Assembly: GCA_017399065.1 (NCBI GenBank)
Contig: JAFQEL010000016.1
Coordinates: 62,001-126,000, forward strand
Direction: 5' to 3'
Source: Clostridia bacterium
GTDB taxonomy: Bacteria > Bacillota > Clostridia > Oscillospirales > Acutalibacteraceae
Length of the DNA stretch: 64,000 bases
This document shows, piece after piece, positions 63,501 through 64,000 of the stretch. The notes beneath the pieces are model-generated. The model did no database searches. It was not told the DNA's origin and saw only the letters and a list, made by a program, of their open reading frames with translations. A program made the position numbers and the translations under genes. Numbering within the stretch: position 1 is the stretch's first letter; the number at the start of each line of letters is the position of its first letter.

Positions 63501-64000
63501 AAATCTTATTGAATGCGCCTGTAATATCGGTACCGGCAGCAACGTCAAACGCATAGTGGTCATCTTCGTCAGAAGCAGCCGTACCGTTTGTCTTGACAGG
63601 AATATGGCCTATTGCTATACCGCCGCGGAGGATAGTTGAATTATCAAGCGTAGAAGCAAGCGAACCGGTAATTGCAATATCACTCAACAGATTTGACGGA
63701 ATATCAGCAGTATCGTAAGCGGAAGCTGCGGAAATAACACCTATCGCACCGCCGATACCGTCAGTACCGATGATCGAACCGCCGAATACACTGTGCTGAA
63801 CGCTTATCTTCGAAAGGTCACAGACCTCATAGTTTTCAGGCTCATATGAGCTGTACTGGTTACCTATAAGAGCACCTACAAGACCGCCTGTTGCAGAGAG
63901 GGTTACATAGAAATCGCCTGTTGCATCAGGCACCGCCGTATCTGCCGGCACATTGTTTTCCGAAATAATTGTTGCATATACTTCGTTATACTTAATTTCA
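51520..64000 (-). CDS. Giant GLUG-repeat surface protein (N-terminus outside window)
   Basis: The open frame runs from the window edge to 51520, at least 4,159 residues without a stop. It consists of repeated beta-helix-like units. GLUG motifs are frequent, for example NVGGLIG, VVGGLVGYC, YGVGGVVGVLYND, YGVGGLAG, VGVGGLVGVNYND and VGAGGVIG (concentrated at 55310-56230). These mix with FTGTFDGNGYT-type units (for example SGFEGTFDGNGYTADKLTI). The C-terminal 250 residues form a distinct non-repeat domain ending WGIRKLFNLF, with no sortase motif. Such proteins are adhesins or matrix scaffolds. Thr/Ser/Asn are abundant. It heads the TasA/SipW operon. The true start and signal peptide lie beyond 64000. 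Confidence 0.85.
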   Translation of the reverse strand, partial: EIKYNEVYATIISENNVPADTAVPDATGDFYVTLSATGGLVGALIGNQYSSYEPENYEVCDLSKISVQHSVFGGSIIGTDGIGGAIGVISAASAYDTADIPSNLLSDIAITGSLASTLDNSTILRGGIAIGHIPVKTNGTAASDEDDHYAFDVAAGTDITGAFNKIYFTSFDIDKTKWPVFGYHNAVVSTTTSANYSPLAANALAMFNDCYEDVNTEDDNSTLQFSYAESATIYTLPAEQYPAETRPAGVAGAYSVAGQVWKGSNADIAKITSTGPSDLSIEPLNSGTLRVSINYVGTVGDSNWSTEVKLPAGFEFKSNNQAPLDYVEVGGETYYLVTNPYDLGIVGKNMTEGAANQGSFDAEHLALNYWIASDIELPASMFVTDGFFDGGFTPIGTDSLPFTGTFESMPAGTYTSAGGTEYVSGGNMTIRGLQFADGVHMGLFDTAQGATFRNFTLENVTATCTKASSGTSNIAYIGAVAATVKDYVTAEGITLKALNLTGANHTAGLFGGILPGASTSTAQSYIKNCSVVGDTSDDVYSNVITGRYGAAGIVSHTNHNSTNMSGITVADAAITQEYTGTDNAYFDYGAAGISLAFSGVIEAEGENRNKIIGCSITGEVASGVVTRTYTSSSKTAFTMYVGRTVSATTPTARAAIVSINNVDVIGTKVTGTHTTNAVGTTAHNYSASGGILARVDAGVIEHIITDCTLDSGTHIKALYGAGGIVGCFESPSSSATTVAFRLSVKSCETYATVEITQSTVAAPTTTTYSNRTCVGAGAILGYIPRWILSYYTTISDCTAGGIVRGAGNIGGIVGANWSTNTNTTYAVDDRPDHFAENCVISAKFETSEGVSAFAADTKWAGIIVGHAATSFYVSTNSACLIDGSFTSANYPFYNIYFSDSVYRDAFVRLYGITNSPNNYSLNTYAYYTDYVYNLNRTGTYTIQNNAAGTANSSAGGTSYVTYTDDTYRISVKGNLDSEKYIYKLNYSYVQGGDYVFDTSDFAFDTSVIGSDQFYFNPEASINGFTVTADTTKGAVTAEGSETTEFVLESISCLDSRVTVTPNGDGQYLLTTVPLTGGVSSQLYFNYSNGLTLTVGIEIEIKPEDYWFRENASDSSVNDLLIFNAANLSYVKGMAGTKSVITQCYDVYWTVSDSSVIAAANAATAGKTLGDVYTDDFIDDLATYMHPNPAYDGTEATERYITFDEMFSTSDTASRRAILLTELVGDIGNTSFEAYGEDCGPAIYSRSDAFQGTYQVLEAFVASGITQVNETYKIYGLDLRADTTALVNKTHAGMFNKIGSGAVISGISFVNPQITAVTQGTKESHVGVLAGEIEGAALENISVTAANGDRAYVVSMRTVNCIGTNAGAVAGKISGSTLTDVNISGVDVVGAATPGTTPSDATIRNVFVGGVAGSFGGTLTDVKVTDANVLVNRNEGVHKNYIAYAGGVAGETTGNSTIIGAEISALISGCDAEVVLEDGLLKTIYAVNAFSEAGDRLGGIVGLANDNLEVNGAKLTSLIINAYDVAGGIIAEVANGAGTVSVIGCDIGTDTAQASVTINGATSTSGAANKRPFYNAAGGVVGYVDNVNSLTITDCDVFGKIGQQSLEHKNCTAGGIIGLVGENLASLNSIVITTSTVQGEIAGYRRRADSNASGAALRILGAAGGIIGKIYNFATKTFDSTDTMISKSIVSAKIDLYTSVSGTTVKADFATLENQSDTNVGKIIGEVRNDGTQMNFAKAAGSALDNNVEFTDYVSDVYFSSYPQNIVAYGCNTFYINQFNDAADTYIDINFENRYMSADAESPEDISSFRVDSTIADPAVDPSVTPGGDNPYNSGTYSDVAIITFDDDSSQSGTTSSRYYSLAYDNISLDDSVDKVIKFEEQFDISVEDDGTDLSGVTVSTNFYDGTAPGLTETVEGTSHSYSYYPGVITVASNQNVDIVGHISAKYSYGLEVGIQFVSMEIAGNGSASNPFQVEKPKHFKVVRALRGAYYNQVANIDFAAADNNQYSPATEGALFADGKGIDPIGTSSAPFTGVYNGQGYVLSNVYISRADEDNVGFFGYIGTGNTAATLKNIHIELASELSFMDENSNITTVVGGITGKDRVGGLVGYANNAVITNCSVADGFVIGRYSVGGLAGRANIAQLDSCFTSTATYSSDTENTLASTKNVGALIGLVSSTTSIVNSFTLGLASVGTTNTNGVAGGFVGYVSSGTLNIADSLVAATVSEYNGGTGNRGLTVGQSAGIANVVADGVTVASTNALVISNNSVVNPILTGGATVTDIAVDTDLVGSPNGSEEYTKATKTDGRYDFSVSTAADVAGDAYTSAYVALAVIPVEVDPNEVNDKLNNVNKYAGYMYPLTVGHGDEYTFSSSILDLSDTVEYPAGLDADMYGVVTPEGVNKNTDLLFRDKDGATTVYPNIYVNQTGAVLNNGTVHSNGEVAYSTKMPYFDMTKSVSVGDISVDVTRKVYYPVVGSKVDGVNTFYAVATARQLFALSNSREAVKGSKFYDFYILNGEGTSYARDYILVADIDMSGENFVPVSGFEGTFDGNGYTADKLTINMPSYNEIGLFRSLENAEIRNLTVGVKDVVGKDNVGALVGAVVTSNVSNKSDSATVKIENCHAVQSEGGSGIVATGSNVGGLIGAATRSKSGYGINDSSASVTVSGYNVVGGLVGYCEQPVTNSYSTGDVNAEFRPSSDATQVHPWIINGTQAIAGAPLASSGEYGVGGVVGVLYNDSEANGAEQAAIIYCFGSGIITVNEAAYNAKDSVYGVGGLAGITYSGTEVSTSFSSGNVYYCYGNSTFASCANNTVGVGGLVGVNYNDLQDVYSGASVAADFGDVTNADAVGAGGVIGVAYGKLSDAYSSGATLGTTTTTDYSDAKYGAGGVIGLLDSGVQSANLLFDLNISITDKVVGKILSGSIDSNSQAHSTEYLTAGNRNLINYQFGYTKGAYPYLNAFFKNDVSLVIRTNALLSVVALQLNPLDTLAANGEGISMALNIPVDFEYVSSGGGDDTENVGLYKYGYADENDMVDAAQGVIDSVTNTLSIQRTQNEAQYVNFVISIESKNGEKVDKDGNVYSQVANRLVSRLCAPMLGTETHPYLVATQEDLSHVGMTNDELTALNASDPDSMYRQWATPILENGTPTSGTVKFKLMGYVPLDGYNRTIADLTSQVYNVEGQSIAYEGIYFDGNGYSIRNLTDKLFVKLDSKSTLRNMTFENVSFADESLIGELDGMVEGVNVYGAASGIGSAAIARTVGSTGKIIGAVANIDYNDSTSTNDVAGIAVTNNGTIEMSASVGNFTGSAVSGMGGLVVNNNGTIRNSFTIGNLTFGDANNLGGFVNNNAGTIENCYTRCNIMVSNTAPDRVIGGFAAHNSGSIASSYSSGIFDLSTNTNPLNIFASDSTGTLEHCMFDKQMSGSTFSNIYDLAERTIDIVKLTNHAEMKPAYTVSEDMVIDESNEIYHNVYYPQLAVILATEDYETVDDEQVETVDSRMYRVLRAYSFISSATALVGNDNYIDNLALGSSTPLSYDAVNRDLWRRTSGSELASATIIGESGSVNGRKILAVDTLPGDYDAAADNRSVISATTAVTDFYGLTLADNAQLDLFVEVTGLGHPNFAGGKGTAEAPFEISTPEQFVALSFFGTNAANSFVVINDIDMGEAVWTAYIDNFKATLDGNGKAVSNVTIGADGNDSLFGTINGGKIDGLGVAGIDVTVDGSSGGMLASTATGGASITNSYVVGTLTTTDTAQTNVGGIVGEIDAATIDGCVVSGKIVSDASATGGVVASALDGSVISNVLSTVYIDASSADSGVAAGIVGTTSGVVELANCVFASDVKAATSGNITSDGAERITCYYDKQLSSVEDSSAAALTHYLTSGADMDQLGFGDSMTRLNDGSFMGYPVPVAFANTDAANGFVPTENFLAGVKLASARINLASGAGVGSITTFTNITAPADLSGYNAQLTYGSYEPVDNYYLVKPAGTATQIDTDTAQLPLGVKADRYVMYRLSDGGFDGSKMLRYLDLDVGKTLKVTYQYNGLESGANAVLTAFSGMNNISGVTAFAVSGKHSGNLCSSIVIPMDSAEDAYILRVGSELPTGKSIASVSAEVRNNGSKVLDATPTEMDNGIWKLAMTPESNIDCDEIVIIINVKETPVWGIRKLFNLF

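Overview
The window reads as chromosomal DNA of an endospore-forming, Gram-positive Clostridia member, most likely in the Oscillospiraceae/Ruminococcaceae. The grounds are spoIVA next to sipL, a sepF/divIVA division cluster, RNase J, GdpP, a SipW/TasA-type surface cluster, split transketolase subunits and many strong GGAGG ribosome sites with TTG/GTG starts. Genus and species cannot be named from the sequence alone.

Positions 1-9750 are AT-rich and accessory. They hold the end of a TPR-like membrane protein, two small genes, and then a striking module. In it, a STAND-type ATPase/TPR gene and a convergent ATP-grasp ligase gene are bracketed by a perfect 20-bp inverted repeat (1629-1648 and 4995-5014), with a tyrosine recombinase gene next door. 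This looks like an invertible cassette in which each gene could take turns behind the same outside sequence. Beyond it lie a toxin-domain-like ORF, an overlapping two-gene operon whose second protein has a zinc ribbon and a PD-(D/E)xK-like nuclease core, a tRNA 3'-end-like attachment-site remnant, and a 0.6-kb unit bounded by 13-bp repeats that carries a DUF5071-like gene.

Positions 9800-36650 are a core block, almost all on the minus strand: a PASTA pseudokinase, gdpP with RNase J, a phosphohexomutase-like gene, rnhA (plus strand), spoIVA with sipL, an orphan class I fumarase beta subunit, split transketolase, rluD-lspA-divIVA-sepF-ylmE-like genes, a HlyD-like protein, miaA-mutL-mutS, ylbF and miaB. 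A 163-base nested hairpin between ylbF and mutS looks like a structured RNA or a small palindromic element.

Positions 36700-42550 run on the plus strand as an inositol-type operon (iolG, iolD, iolE), followed by a PHP phosphoesterase and a type I phosphomannose isomerase. Next come a membrane-bound MerR regulator with a typical 19-bp-spacer MerR promoter, a peptidase E gene, a small membrane protein, and rubrerythrin.

Positions 45634-64000 form one long minus-strand surface locus. Transcription starts with a giant GLUG-repeat protein (more than 4,150 residues, N-terminus outside the window). It continues through a TasA/camelysin-like protein, two SipW-type signal peptidases, another TasA-like protein, a third SipW-type peptidase, and four further secreted or membrane-anchored proteins. 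The likely logic is that dedicated ER-type signal peptidases process a family of fibre subunits that work with the giant beta-solenoid protein on the cell surface.
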